Shown: positions 37,113 to 46,623 of the stretch, piece by piece
How positions within the stretch are numbered: position 1 is the first letter of the stretch
How the letters are laid out: every line of letters starts with the position of its first letter
Source of the DNA: an uncultured beta proteobacterium
GTDB taxonomy: Bacteria > Pseudomonadota > Gammaproteobacteria > Burkholderiales > Burkholderiaceae_E
Assembly: GCA_903934295.1 (NCBI GenBank)
Contig: CAIZNI010000056.1
Span: 1 to 64,000, forward strand
Reading direction: 5' to 3'
DNA length: 64,000 nt
Program-made: the position numbers and the translations under genes
The notes under the pieces: generated by a model
What the model saw: the letters and a program-made list of their open reading frames with translations, nothing else
Told to the model about the DNA's origin: nothing
The model's database searches: none

Positions 37113-37574
37113 ATGGCTGTTCGTGAATTCGACAATCTGGCACAACTGAAGGCCTGCGTCGGCGAGGAGGTCGCGGTCAGCGACTGGGAGACCATCACCC
37201 AGGATCGCATCGACAAGTTCGCCGATGCGACCGGCGACCATCAGTGGATCCATGTCGATCCCGCGCGCGCCAGCCAGGGGCCGTTCGGCGCCACCATTGC
37301 CCACGGTTTTCTCACCCTGTCGCTGCTGCCGATGTTCATGGGCCGCACGATCGCGATCCGGGACGCCCGGATGAGCGTGAACTACGGGCTGAACAAGGTT
37401 CGCTTCACCTCGCCGGTGCTGGTGGGCAGCGAGGTCCGGGTGCGCCTGCGGCTGCTGGCCTGTGATGAGGTCGCGGGCAATGGCACGCAGGTGGTCTGGG
37501 AGGTGACCTTCGAGCGCAAGGGTGCCGATCGGCCGGTTTGTGTGGCCGAGTCGATCTCGCGCCGCTACTCCTAG
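37113..37574 (+). CDS. MaoC family dehydratase
   Basis: A 153-residue hot-dog-fold (R)-specific enoyl-CoA hydratase-like protein. The catalytic segment is FADATGDHQWIHVDPARA, with the Asp/His pair, followed by GPFGATIAHGFLTLSLL and NYGLNKVRFTSPV. It probably hydrates enoyl-CoA substrates in the cytoplasm. GGGAGA lies upstream of the ATG. It follows the PPK2 gene by 26 bases, but no metabolic link is evident. Confidence 0.93.
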   Translation: MAVREFDNLAQLKACVGEEVAVSDWETITQDRIDKFADATGDHQWIHVDPARASQGPFGATIAHGFLTLSLLPMFMGRTIAIRDARMSVNYGLNKVRFTSPVLVGSEVRVRLRLLACDEVAGNGTQVVWEVTFERKGADRPVCVAESISRRYS

Positions 37575-37626
37575 GCGCGACGGGCGGCGCGGCTGCTGGA
37601 ACGCCCGGCCGCGCTTGCCCGCTTGC

Positions 37627-38385
37627 TCAGCCGGCCGGGAATTTCGCCCGGATCGCGGCGACCTGTTCCGGGGTCAGGCAGCGGCAGGCCCGGCCGTGCA
37701 GGCTCAGGTGCAGGCGCGCGGTGGCTTCGAGTTCCTCGATCGCGTCGCAGGCACCCGCCAGGCTGGTGCCGGCCACCACCGGCCCGTGATTGGCCAGCAG
37801 CAGCGCATGGTGCCGCCCGGCCCGCTCGCGGACCGCGTCGGCCAGCGCCAGGTCGCCCGGCGCGTGATAAGGCACCAGCGGCAGCGTGCCCACCCGCATC
37901 ACATAGTAGGCGGTGAGCGGGGGCAGCACATCCTGCGGGTCGACATCGGCCAGCACCGACACCGCGGTCGCGTGGTGCGAGTGCAGGTGCGCCACCGCGC
38001 GGGCGCCGGGGCGTTCGTCGTACATCGCGAGGTGCAGAAAGCTTTCCTTGGTCGGGGCATCGCCGTCGACCCAGCGCCCGCCGGCATCCAGGCGCGACAA
38101 CCGGGCCGGATCCAGATCGCCCAGGCTCGCGCCGGTCGGCGTCATCAGGTAGCCGTCGTCGGTTCGAACGCTCAGGTTGCCGGTCGAGCCGTGGGTGAGC
38201 GCGCGCTCGAACAGGGAACGGGCCGCGCGGCACAGCGCCTCGCGCTCGCGCGTCAGGGCCCGGCCGGCGAGGGGTGTCGCCGACCCGGCGCTCGCCGTCC
38301 CCGTACTGGTCGTCCCTGCACTGGCCATCCCCGCACCGGCCGCCAGTTTGCTCCCCGCTTCCCGGTCCGGGCGCTCACCGCTCAT
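37627..38385 (-). CDS. otnC: 3-oxo-tetronate 4-phosphate decarboxylase (class II aldolase family)
   Basis: A 252-residue class II aldolase/adducin-fold enzyme. It has the phosphate-binding THGSTGNLSVR, LMTPTGASLGDL, the metal-binding AHLHSHHATA pair of histidines and a third in LLLANHGPVVAG. In the tetronate pathway OtnC decarboxylates 3-oxo-tetronate 4-phosphate to dihydroxyacetone phosphate. An unusual Ala/Gly/Thr-rich stretch encoded by near-repeats precedes the domain (residues 15-40). The ATG overlaps the otnK stop, and the genes ltnD-otnK-otnC form one operon. Confidence 0.88.
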   Translation of the reverse strand: MSGERPDREAGSKLAAGAGMASAGTTSTGTASAGSATPLAGRALTREREALCRAARSLFERALTHGSTGNLSVRTDDGYLMTPTGASLGDLDPARLSRLDAGGRWVDGDAPTKESFLHLAMYDERPGARAVAHLHSHHATAVSVLADVDPQDVLPPLTAYYVMRVGTLPLVPYHAPGDLALADAVRERAGRHHALLLANHGPVVAGTSLAGACDAIEELEATARLHLSLHGRACRCLTPEQVAAIRAKFPAG

Positions 38386-39662
38386 CGCGGCCCGCTCCCG
38401 GCCAGTGCGAGCGCCTTGGCGAAAAAGTCCTCGCTGCCGAAGTTGCCCGACTTGAGCGCGATCGCCAGCGGTGCGCCCGCGCGGGCGCCGGTGTCGGCGA
38501 CCATCCACGGCACGCCGGGGTCGATCTGCGGGCCCACGCGCAGTTGGTCGATCCCCAGCGCCCGGACCACCGCACCCGAGGTCTCGCCCCCGGCCACCAC
38601 CAGCCGGCGCACGCCCAGGTCCACCAGTCCGCGCGCGATGTCGGCCAGGGCCTGCTCGATCAGGTCGCCGGCGGCCTGCACGCCGAGCCGGGACTGGACC
38701 TGCGCCACCGCCTCGGGCGGGCTGGTCGCCGAGATCAGGACCGCCTGTCCGGGCAGGTGTTCACGCGCCCAGGCCAGTGCCTGCTCGACCACCGGTTGCC
38801 CGTCGGCCAGGGCCAGCGGATCGACCTGGAAACGGGGCCGCGCGGCGGCCCAGTGCGCGACCTGCGCGTTGGTGGCCCGCGAGCAGCTGCCCGAAACGAT
38901 GGCGGCGGCCCCTTCCACGGCCGGCAGCCGGGCGGCCTGCGCCGCGTCGCCCAGCAGGCCCTGCGTGGCGAAGTTGGCGGGCAGCCCGAGCGCCACGCCC
39001 GAGCCGCCGGTGATCAGTGGCAGGGTGTCGCAGGCGGCGCCGATCGTCATCAGGTCGGCGTTGCTCACCGCGTCGACGATCGCGATGCCCGTGCCTTCGG
39101 CGCGCAGCGCCTGCAGCCGTGCGCGCAGCGCGGCCGGGCCCTGCGCCACCGTGTCGAAGCGTGCCAGGCCGACGCGGCAGCTGCTCTGGCGCTGCAGGAC
39201 CCGAACCAGGTTCGGATCGGTCATCGGGGTGAGCGGGTGGTTTTCCATGCCCGATTCATTGAGCAGGCCGTCGCCCACGAACAGGTGGCCACGGTAGACG
39301 CTGCGTCCGTTCTCGGGAAACGCCGGGCAGGCGATGGTGAAGTCCGCGCCCAGCGCGGCCATCAGTGCCTGGGCGACCGGGCCGATGTTGCCGGCATCGG
39401 TCGAGTCGAAGGTGGAGCAGTACTTGAAGAAGATCTGACGCGCGCCCGCGGCCTGCAGCCAGCGCAGCGCCGCCAGCGATTCGCTCACCGCCTGCGCGGC
39501 CGGCACGGTGCGCGATTTCAGCGAGACCACCACCGCGTCGGCGTCGGGCGGGGCGCCCTCGGGCACGCCGATGGTCTGGACGGTGCGCATGCCCCCGCGC
39601 ACCAGCATGCCGGCCAGATCGGTGGCGCCGGTGAAGTCGTCCGCGATGCAGCCCAGCAGCAT
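38382..39662 (-). CDS. otnK: 3-oxo-tetronate kinase (four-carbon acid sugar kinase, DUF1537)
   Basis: A 426-residue kinase that phosphorylates 3-oxo-tetronate at O4. The N-terminal domain starts LLGCIADDFTGATDLAGMLV, the hallmark of the family, with KYCSTFDSTDAGNIG and CPAFPENGRSVYRGHLFVG; the C-terminal domain has the nucleotide-binding VVAGGETSGAVV. It lies three bases after ltnD and overlaps otnC by four bases, so all three products are made together for threonate or erythronate catabolism. Confidence 0.92.
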   Translation of the reverse strand: MLLGCIADDFTGATDLAGMLVRGGMRTVQTIGVPEGAPPDADAVVVSLKSRTVPAAQAVSESLAALRWLQAAGARQIFFKYCSTFDSTDAGNIGPVAQALMAALGADFTIACPAFPENGRSVYRGHLFVGDGLLNESGMENHPLTPMTDPNLVRVLQRQSSCRVGLARFDTVAQGPAALRARLQALRAEGTGIAIVDAVSNADLMTIGAACDTLPLITGGSGVALGLPANFATQGLLGDAAQAARLPAVEGAAAIVSGSCSRATNAQVAHWAAARPRFQVDPLALADGQPVVEQALAWAREHLPGQAVLISATSPPEAVAQVQSRLGVQAAGDLIEQALADIARGLVDLGVRRLVVAGGETSGAVVRALGIDQLRVGPQIDPGVPWMVADTGARAGAPLAIALKSGNFGSEDFFAKALALAGSGPR

Positions 39663-39665
39663 GGG

Positions 39666-40607
39666 TCAGTCCTTCGCGGACGGCAGCTCGATGCCGGTGA
39701 GTTTCTGGAACATCTTGATCACCGCTGAGTCGTCCTCGGCACCCAGGCCGGCGGCGCTGGTGGCGAGATACATCTGGTGCGCCGCCGAGGTGAGGGGCAG
39801 CGGAAAGGTCATCTGGCGCGCCGAATCGAGCACGATGCCCAGGTCCTTCACGAAGATGTTGACCGCCGACAGCGGCTTGTAGTCTCCCGCCAGGATGTGC
39901 GGCACGCGGTTCTGGAACATCCAGCTCGCCCCGGCGCTGTTGGAGATGACCTCGTAGAGCGCATTGGGTTCGATGCCGGCGCGGATGCCCAGCGCCATGG
40001 CCTCGGTGGCCGCTGCGATGTGCACTCCGGCCAGCAGCTGGTTGATCATCTTGACCTTCGAGCCCATGCCGGGCGTGTCGCCGAGCCGGTAGATCTTCGC
40101 TGCGATGGCGCCCAGGACATCCTCGACCGCAGCGAAGGTCTCGGGTGCGCCGGAAGCCATGATGGTCATCTCGCCGCTGGCCGCCCGCGCCGCGCCGCCC
40201 GAGACCGGCGCGTCGAGTGCGCGCAGCTGCAGTGCTGCCAACCGTTTGCCCAGGCTGTCGGCGAACTCGGGGGCCACCGTGCTCGAGGCGATCACCGTCG
40301 CGCCGGCCCGCAGCGCCGGCGCCGCACCGTGCTCGCCGAACAGCACCGCCTCGGTCTGCGCCGCGTTGACCACCAGGACGATCAGTGCATCGACGTGCAC
40401 AGCCAGGGCGGCGGGGGTCTCATGGGCGATCGCACCCTCGCCGGCGATCGTCTGGCGGGCCGCCTCGCGCACATCGCAGGCGTGAACCGCGAAGCCCTTG
40501 CGCAGCAGCGTGCGGGCCACGCCCATGCCCATCGCGCCCAGGCCGATGACCCCGACCGGGCGGCGGGTGGGCGGAGTCTGCGGCGGTTCGACGACGACTG
40601 GGGTCAT
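39666..40607 (-). CDS. ltnD: L-threonate dehydrogenase (beta-hydroxyacid dehydrogenase family)
   Basis: A 313-residue NAD-dependent dehydrogenase. The Rossmann motif GVIGLGAMGMGVARTLL, the substrate-binding DAPVSGGAARAASG and the catalytic lysine helix GSKVKMINQLLAGVHI are clear. Beside OtnK and OtnC, its role is best read as oxidation of L-threonate to 2-oxo-tetronate, the first step of the pathway. The isomerase step (OtnI) may be supplied by the hyi gene at 24343. The gene is first in the leftward operon unless read through from the MFS gene 40 bases upstream. Confidence 0.9.
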   Translation of the reverse strand: MTPVVVEPPQTPPTRRPVGVIGLGAMGMGVARTLLRKGFAVHACDVREAARQTIAGEGAIAHETPAALAVHVDALIVLVVNAAQTEAVLFGEHGAAPALRAGATVIASSTVAPEFADSLGKRLAALQLRALDAPVSGGAARAASGEMTIMASGAPETFAAVEDVLGAIAAKIYRLGDTPGMGSKVKMINQLLAGVHIAAATEAMALGIRAGIEPNALYEVISNSAGASWMFQNRVPHILAGDYKPLSAVNIFVKDLGIVLDSARQMTFPLPLTSAAHQMYLATSAAGLGAEDDSAVIKMFQKLTGIELPSAKD

Positions 40608-40647
40608 GAGAATTTCCGAAGGAATGGGATGAAAAAGGACGCGAAGC

Positions 40648-42168
40648 TCAGGTGGCGGGCCGCGAACCCAGCCCGCCGGGCAGCTGCGAGCCCAGGACGG
40701 CGGCGGTCAGGGACATCAGCGAGGCGGTGGCGAAGGCGAATTGAAAGCCGCGGATCAGATCGGGCGAGACCGTCCCGCCGCGCGCGCCCTCGGCCAGCAG
40801 TACCGACAGCGGTGCGCTGGCGCCGGCGGCACTGGCGGCGCCGACCACCGCGAACAGGATCGAACTCAGGACCGCGATGCCGACTGCGCCGCCCAGCGTT
40901 CGGCACAGCGCCACCGTCGCGGTGACCACGCCGACCTCGTGCTGGGCCACCGCGGTCTGGGCTGCGACCAGGCAGGGCGCCATGCTCAGGCCCAATCCCA
41001 GGCCCAGCGTGAGCATGGCCAGGAACTGCGGCAGACCGGTCAGCGCGGGCACGATCGCGAACACCGCCGCGCCGGTGGCGGCGAGCAGTCCGGCGGCCAG
41101 CACCGGCGGCCGGATGCTGCCGGCAGCATGCAGCCAGCGTCCGCCGGTGAAGGCGCCGAAGGGAATGCCCAGCGTGAGCGGCAGCATCCGCAGCGCCACC
41201 GCATCGGGTCCGGCGCCGGTCAGGCTCTGCATGGCCATCGGCATCATCACCGTGCTGCCGATCAGCACGAAGAACTGCAGCGCGAGGATCGCGCAGCACA
41301 GCACCACGGTGCGATTGCGCAGCAGCGCCGGCGGCAGCAGCGGCTCGGCCGCGCGCCTTTCCTGGCGCGCGGTCAGCGCCAGCAGCGCGCCTGCCGCGCC
41401 GAACAGCATCAGCGTGCCGCCCTCGGCAAGGCCGTGTCCCTGACCCAGGCGGGTGAGCGCGATCATCAGGGCCGACAGCCCGCCGGCCAGCAGGGTCGCG
41501 CCCAGGTAGTCGATCCGGTGCTCGCGCCGCGCCGCGCCGCGGCCCGGCAGCACCCGGCGCGCGGTGATCAGCGCCAGCACGCCCAGCGGCAGGTTCAGCC
41601 AGAACACCGCCCGCCAGGACAGGTAGAAGGTGAGGTAGCCGCCCAGCATCGGTCCGGCCACCGCGGCGAACGCGTAGACCCCCGACAGATAGCCCTGGAA
41701 GCGGCCGCGCTCGGCCCCGGGCGCGATGTCGGCGACCACCGACTGCACCAGCACCAGCAGGCCGCCGCTGCCCAGGCCCTGGAGCACCCGCGCGGCGATC
41801 AGCTGCGGCATGCTTTGGGCGAATGCGCACAGCACCGAGGCGGCGCAGCTCATCACGATCGCGATGGTCAGCAGACGCCGCCGGCCGTAGACATCAGAGA
41901 GCTTGCCGTAGATGGGCGTGGCCACGGTGGAGGCGACCAGGAAGCCCGAGACCACCCACGGCGTGAGCGAGAAGCCGTCGAGCTCGCGCCCGATCGACAC
42001 CAGCGCCACCGACACCAGGGTCTGGTCGAGCGCGCCCAGCAGCATCGCCAGCAGCAGCCCCAGCACGACGCGCAGGGCTTCGGGCCGGGACAGGCGCAGA
42101 ACGGGTGGGGGCAGCGGGGTGGGGGTGGCCAAGCGGGCGATTATAGGGGCCCGCGGCGAGTCGTTCAT
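40648..42168 (-). CDS. MFS transporter, DHA2 (14-TM) family
   Basis: A 506-residue inner-membrane drug:proton antiporter of the DHA2 type. Family motifs are LGALDQTLVSVAL in helix 1, GKLSDVYGRRRLL in loop 2-3 and GSGGLLVLVQSVVADI around the antiporter motif. Hydrophobic segments continue along the whole length. The ATG at 42168 fits the membrane topology; the open frame further upstream is arginine/proline-rich and not coding. The substrate is unknown. The threonate genes downstream may be read through, but drug export is the usual role. Confidence 0.92.
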   Translation of the reverse strand: MNDSPRAPIIARLATPTPLPPPVLRLSRPEALRVVLGLLLAMLLGALDQTLVSVALVSIGRELDGFSLTPWVVSGFLVASTVATPIYGKLSDVYGRRRLLTIAIVMSCAASVLCAFAQSMPQLIAARVLQGLGSGGLLVLVQSVVADIAPGAERGRFQGYLSGVYAFAAVAGPMLGGYLTFYLSWRAVFWLNLPLGVLALITARRVLPGRGAARREHRIDYLGATLLAGGLSALMIALTRLGQGHGLAEGGTLMLFGAAGALLALTARQERRAAEPLLPPALLRNRTVVLCCAILALQFFVLIGSTVMMPMAMQSLTGAGPDAVALRMLPLTLGIPFGAFTGGRWLHAAGSIRPPVLAAGLLAATGAAVFAIVPALTGLPQFLAMLTLGLGLGLSMAPCLVAAQTAVAQHEVGVVTATVALCRTLGGAVGIAVLSSILFAVVGAASAAGASAPLSVLLAEGARGGTVSPDLIRGFQFAFATASLMSLTAAVLGSQLPGGLGSRPAT

Positions 42169-42187
42169 CGCGGGCCGCGCGCCCGCC

Positions 42188-42874
42188 TTAGCCCAGGTGC
42201 CGCCCGAAGAACGCGAAGGTCCGGTCCCAGGCGATCTGCGACCAGGCGGCGTCGTACTGGGTGATCGGCAGCCGGTGCGGCCCGACCGCGGTTTCGTTGG
42301 CAAAGCCGTGCTGCGCCAGGTAGCGGTGACCGGTGTACGCCACGCCCGCCGCGGCGAGCTTTTCCTCCAGCGTGTCGACGGTGGCGATCGGGAAGGCCGC
42401 GTCCTGGGTGGCCCAGTGCGCCATCAGCGGTGCCTTGATCGCGCTGGCGTCGACGAATTCCAGCGGCGGATAGCCGTACCAGGCCACGCCGGCATCGGCT
42501 TCGGGCGCCATGGTGAGCGACAGGACGGTGAGGGCGCCGCCCATGCAATAGCCGGTCACCCCGACTCGGGCGGTGCGCGTCTTCAGATACTGCACCGCGC
42601 CGCGGATGTCCTGCGAGGCGGCCACCCCGAAGTCGAGCGCCGACATCAGGTGATGCGCTTCCTCGGCCTCGACCGTCGATTTGCCGCGGTACAGGTCGGG
42701 CACCAGCGCGTTGTAGCCGGCCTGGGCCAGACGGTCGGCGACGCCGCGGATCTGGTCGTTCAGTCCCCACCATTCCTGGATGACGACCACCGAGGCGGTC
42801 GCGCCGGCGGCTTCGGCCAGATAGCCGGAGACGGATTGCCCGTCCGGACGGGTGAAGAGGATGGTGCTGCCCAT
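42188..42874 (-). CDS. dienelactone hydrolase family protein
   Basis: A 228-residue cytoplasmic alpha/beta hydrolase of the DLH group. The nucleophile is a cysteine in VTGYCMGGALT near residue 116; VVVIQEWWGLNDQIR supplies the glutamate switch region, and the third residue is the histidine in RYLAQHGFANE. Such enzymes open dienelactones in chlorocatechol breakdown or act as general esterases. No other aromatic-degradation genes are beside it. AGGAGACACACC precedes the ATG, and a fair promoter lies upstream. Confidence 0.9.
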   Translation of the reverse strand: MGSTILFTRPDGQSVSGYLAEAAGATASVVVIQEWWGLNDQIRGVADRLAQAGYNALVPDLYRGKSTVEAEEAHHLMSALDFGVAASQDIRGAVQYLKTRTARVGVTGYCMGGALTVLSLTMAPEADAGVAWYGYPPLEFVDASAIKAPLMAHWATQDAAFPIATVDTLEEKLAAAGVAYTGHRYLAQHGFANETAVGPHRLPITQYDAAWSQIAWDRTFAFFGRHLG

Positions 42875-42918
42875 GGTGTGTCTCCTGTTTGATTCCTGGC
42901 CGCCGATCGGCCGGATGA

Positions 42919-42948
42919 AGTAGAGACCAGCGGGTCGATCGGCGTCAA
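42919..42948 (-). promoter_or_regulatory. promoter for the dienelactone hydrolase gene
   Basis: On the minus strand TTGACG (42948-42943), an 18-base spacer and TCTACT (42924-42919) lie about 45 bases before the ATG. Five of six and four of six positions match the sigma-70 consensus. Confidence 0.45.
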
Positions 42949-43092
42949 GCCGGCGCTGGCGCATCTGATACTCTCGCAGACCACGCAGCCGCAGGTCCGG
43001 CCGGGCCTGCGATGTTCAACCGATACAACAGGACAGAAGGCGGCTCGAGCGTCTCGCGCACCGCGCGGGGAGCCGGGTGCCCCGTCGATTCA

Positions 43093-44271
43093 ATGAAAAA
43101 AGCGCTCGTCTGGCTGAACCTCTGGGTCTTCGCGCTGCTGTCGGCGTGCGGTCAATCGGTGCCTTCGGAGGCGCCCAAGAACATCGCGGTGACCGCGGGC
43201 GACGGGCAGGTCACGCTCACCTGGACCCAGGAGTCCGGGCTGGCCTACTGGGTGTTCTATGCGCCCGGCTCCTCGGTGTCGTTTCCCGGGTCCACCGCCA
43301 CCACCGGCTACCGCTCGTTCTTCGGGATCAGTTCCCCGCGCATCATCCTGAACCTGACCAACGACACCCAGTACGCCTTCGCCATGGCGATGTCGCAGGA
43401 CGGCTCCAAGGTCGGACCCGTTTCCGACTCCCTGACCGCCACTCCCCGGCCGGCGGGCGCCACCTGGACCGTCGGGCCGGCGCTGTCGGCGGCCAACCTG
43501 AACGGCATCGCCTACGACGGCACCGGTTTCGCGGCGGTGGGCAGCGGCGGCGCCCTGTTCACCAGCCTCGACGCGGTCACCTGGACGGCGCTGGCCTCGG
43601 GCACCACCAACGACCTGAACAGCATCGTCCACGCCAACGGACGATTCGTGGCGGTGGGCACTGCCGGCACCGTGCTGACCAGTACCGACCGCCTCACCTG
43701 GACGCTGGCGAGCAGCGGCGTCACCGACCGGCTGAATTCGGTGCGCCAGAACGGCGGCTCCTACCTGGCGACGGGCGAGAACGGCACGCTCCTCACCAGT
43801 ACCGATGGTGTTCTCTGGACACGCCGCACGTCCGGTTCGAGCGCCAACCTCACTGCATCGGCCACCTTCAGCGGGCGCACCGTGGTGACCGGTGCGGGGG
43901 GCACCCTTCTCGCCAGCACCGATCTGCTGAGCTGGCAGGCGGTGGGTTCTGGCGTCAGCGCCGACCTGCACTCGGTGGCGGCGGGCACGGCCGGCTTCGT
44001 CGCGGTCGGGGCGGGCGGCAACCTGGTGTCGAGCGCCGACGGCCTCACCTGGGCGCCGGTCGCCTCCGGCACCGCCAGTTCGCTCCATGCGATCGTCTTC
44101 GGCAGCCAGTTCGTCGCCGTCGGTGTCGGCGGCGCGATCCTGACCAGCCGCGACGGCATCACCTGGGCCTCGGTGGGGTCGGGCACGACCGCCTCGCTCA
44201 CGGCGCTCGTGTTCGGGCAGGGCAAGTACACCGCGGTCGGTCAGTCGGGTGCGAATCTGGTTGCGCGGTAG
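43093..44271 (+). CDS. lipoprotein with FN3-like domain and seven-repeat beta-propeller
   Basis: A 392-residue predicted lipoprotein with lipobox LLSAC (Cys19). Residues 28-118 look like a fibronectin type III domain (APKNIAVTAGDGQVTLTW...). From residue 124, seven repeats of about 39 residues follow the pattern L-x-S-I-x(4)-G-x-F-V-A-V-G-x-x-G-x-L-x-T-S-x-D-G-x-T-W. They begin at Leu136 (LNGIAYDGTG), then LNSIVHANGR, LNSVRQNGGS, LTASATFSGR, LHSVAAGTAG, LHAIVFGSQF and LTALVFGQGK. The leading TWTVG could close the ring. No enzyme motif is seen; the role is unknown, perhaps binding at the cell surface. The gene stands alone. Confidence 0.8.
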   Translation: MKKALVWLNLWVFALLSACGQSVPSEAPKNIAVTAGDGQVTLTWTQESGLAYWVFYAPGSSVSFPGSTATTGYRSFFGISSPRIILNLTNDTQYAFAMAMSQDGSKVGPVSDSLTATPRPAGATWTVGPALSAANLNGIAYDGTGFAAVGSGGALFTSLDAVTWTALASGTTNDLNSIVHANGRFVAVGTAGTVLTSTDRLTWTLASSGVTDRLNSVRQNGGSYLATGENGTLLTSTDGVLWTRRTSGSSANLTASATFSGRTVVTGAGGTLLASTDLLSWQAVGSGVSADLHSVAAGTAGFVAVGAGGNLVSSADGLTWAPVASGTASSLHAIVFGSQFVAVGVGGAILTSRDGITWASVGSGTTASLTALVFGQGKYTAVGQSGANLVAR

Positions 44272-44376
44272 GCGGCCGCGCTGATGGCGAGTCGCTGACG
44301 CTGGCCCTGCCGACCCCTCCAGCCCGGGTGCCAGGCCGGGATCCGATGTCTTTCTCCTTGAACCCGGAGTCGTTCG

Positions 44377-46623
44377 GTGGCGGAACGTTCATTCACCAGT
44401 GAAGTCGGCAAGCTGCGGCTGGGCGCGGGCGACACCTTCCACGGCGAAGGCATCCTGGCGGTCACCAAGGCGCTGCTGCAGGCCGGCGTCGCCTATGTGG
44501 CCGGCTATCAGGGCGCGCCGATCTCGCACCTGATGGATGTGCTGACCGACGCCAACGACATCCTCGAGGAACTCGGCGTCCATTTCGAACACAGCGCCAG
44601 CGAGGCGACTGCCGCGGCCACGCTCGCCGCCTCGGTGCACTACCCGCTGCGCGGCGCGGTCACCTTCAAGTCCACCGTCGGCACCAACGTCGCCAGCGAT
44701 GCGCTGGCCAACCTCGCCTCGGGCGGCGTCACCGGCGGGGCGATGCTGATCGTGGGCGAGGACTATGGCGAGGGCTCCAGCATCATGCAGGAGCGCTCGC
44801 ATGCCTTCGCGATGAAGTCGCAGGTCTGGTTGCTCGATCCGCGCCCGAACCTGCCCAGCATCGTCACGATGGTCGAGAAGGGCTTCGAGCTGAGCGAAGC
44901 CACCCGCACCCCGGTCATGCTCGAACTGCGCATCCGCGCCTGTCATGTGCACGGCAGCTTCGTCGCCGGCGCCAACCGGCGGCCGACCTTCACGCTCAAG
45001 GACGCGATCGAGAACCCGCGCCGCGACGTCGACCGCATCGTGCTGCCGCCGGCCAGCTTCGCCCATGAGCAGGAAAAGGTCACCCAGCGCTGGCCGGCCG
45101 CGCAGCGCTTCATCCGGGACCACCGGCTCAACGAGATCTTCGCCGGCGACGCCGCCGATTTCGGGATCGTGCTGCAGGGCGGGCTCTACAACTCGGTGGT
45201 GCGCGCGCTGCAGCTGCTCGGGCTGGCCGACGCCTGGGGCGAGAGCCTCGTGCCGCTCTATGTGCTCAATGTGACCTATCCGCTGGTCGATGAGGAGCTG
45301 CACGCGTTCTGCGAGGGCAAGCGCGGCGTGCTGCTGGTCGAGGAGGGGCAGCCGGCGTTCATCGAGCAGAACATCGACTCGATCCTGCGCAAGCGCGATT
45401 CGCCCACCCGGGTCCACGGCAAGGACATGCTCCCGATGGCGGGCGAGCTGACCGGTGCGGTGATGCTCAAGGGGGTGGTCAAGCTGCTGCGCCGCTACGC
45501 GCCGCAGTGGCTCGAGGGGCGCAGCCTGCCGGCTGCCGCGCACAGCACGATGCCGGCGCTGGTGGTGCAGGCGACCCGCGAGCGCGGCGGGGGCGGGTCG
45601 CTGGCCGCCGGGGCTGGCGCCGGCGAGGCTGCCGCCGCCGAGCGCGAGACCGTCCTGCGCGAGGCCGATCCCCACATCCATCCGCGTCCGCCGTCGTTTT
45701 GCACCGGCTGCCCCGAGCGTCCGATCTTCACCGCGCTCAAGCTGGCCGAGCGTGAACTGGGCCAGCACCACGTCAGCGCCGACATCGGCTGCCACCTGTT
45801 CTCGATCCTGCCGCCCTTCGACATCGGCGCCACCACGATGGGCTACGGCCTGGGCTGGGCCGGCGCCGCGGCCCTCAACACCCGCGCCACCCAGCGGCGA
45901 ACCATCAGCTTCATGGGCGACGGCGGCTTCTGGCACAACGGCCTGACCAGCGGGGTGGGCAATGCGGTGTTCAATCGCAGCGACAACCTGCTGGTGGTGG
46001 TCGACAACAGCTACAGCGCGGCCACCGGCGGACAGGACCTGCCGTCCTCGCGCGCCGCGAATCCGTTGCGCTCGACACGCCACGGCATCGAGCAGGCGGT
46101 GCGCGGGGTCGGGGTCGACTGGGTGCGCAGCATCAGCCGCACCTACGATGTCGCGGCGATGCGCGACACGTTCCGCGAGGCGCTCACTACCCCGCAGACC
46201 GGGCCCAAGGTCATCGTGGCCAGCAGCGAGTGCATGCTCAATCGCCAGCGCCGCGAAAAGCCGCAGGTCGCGGCCCGGGTGAAGGCGGGCGAGCGCAGCG
46301 TGCGCGAGCGCTTCGGCGTCGATGCCGACACCTGCACCGGCGATCATTCCTGCATCCGGTTGTCGGGTTGTCCGTCGCTGTCGATCCGCGACAACCCCGA
46401 TCCGCTGCGCCGCGATCCGGTGGCCACCGTGCTCGAGAGTTGCGTGGGCTGCGGTCTGTGCGGCGAGGTCTCGCACGCGGCGGTGCTGTGCCCGTCGTTT
46501 CATCGCGCCAGCATCGTGAGCAACCCGGCGCGCGGCGACCGCTGGCGCGCCCGCTTCGCCACCTGGGTGATCGGCTGGCTGTCGCGCCGGGGCGAGGCTC
46601 GCCTGAAGGCGGTGCACGGATGA
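44377..46623 (+). CDS. indolepyruvate ferredoxin oxidoreductase, alpha-type subunit
   Basis: A 748-residue TPP-dependent 2-oxoacid oxidoreductase subunit. The N-terminal pyrimidine-binding domain has GYQGAPISHLMDVL and HFEHSASEATAAA. A TPP-binding domain follows with FCTGCPERPIF, MGDGGFWHNGLTSGVGNA and VVDNSYSAATGGQD. The C-terminal ferredoxin part has CTGDHSCIRLSGCP and SCVGCGLCGEVSH. It decarboxylates aryl pyruvates with ferredoxin as acceptor. The start is GTG at 44377 with GGAG seven bases upstream. The beta-type gene overlaps its stop. Confidence 0.92.
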   Translation: MAERSFTSEVGKLRLGAGDTFHGEGILAVTKALLQAGVAYVAGYQGAPISHLMDVLTDANDILEELGVHFEHSASEATAAATLAASVHYPLRGAVTFKSTVGTNVASDALANLASGGVTGGAMLIVGEDYGEGSSIMQERSHAFAMKSQVWLLDPRPNLPSIVTMVEKGFELSEATRTPVMLELRIRACHVHGSFVAGANRRPTFTLKDAIENPRRDVDRIVLPPASFAHEQEKVTQRWPAAQRFIRDHRLNEIFAGDAADFGIVLQGGLYNSVVRALQLLGLADAWGESLVPLYVLNVTYPLVDEELHAFCEGKRGVLLVEEGQPAFIEQNIDSILRKRDSPTRVHGKDMLPMAGELTGAVMLKGVVKLLRRYAPQWLEGRSLPAAAHSTMPALVVQATRERGGGGSLAAGAGAGEAAAAERETVLREADPHIHPRPPSFCTGCPERPIFTALKLAERELGQHHVSADIGCHLFSILPPFDIGATTMGYGLGWAGAAALNTRATQRRTISFMGDGGFWHNGLTSGVGNAVFNRSDNLLVVVDNSYSAATGGQDLPSSRAANPLRSTRHGIEQAVRGVGVDWVRSISRTYDVAAMRDTFREALTTPQTGPKVIVASSECMLNRQRREKPQVAARVKAGERSVRERFGVDADTCTGDHSCIRLSGCPSLSIRDNPDPLRRDPVATVLESCVGCGLCGEVSHAAVLCPSFHRASIVSNPARGDRWRARFATWVIGWLSRRGEARLKAVHG

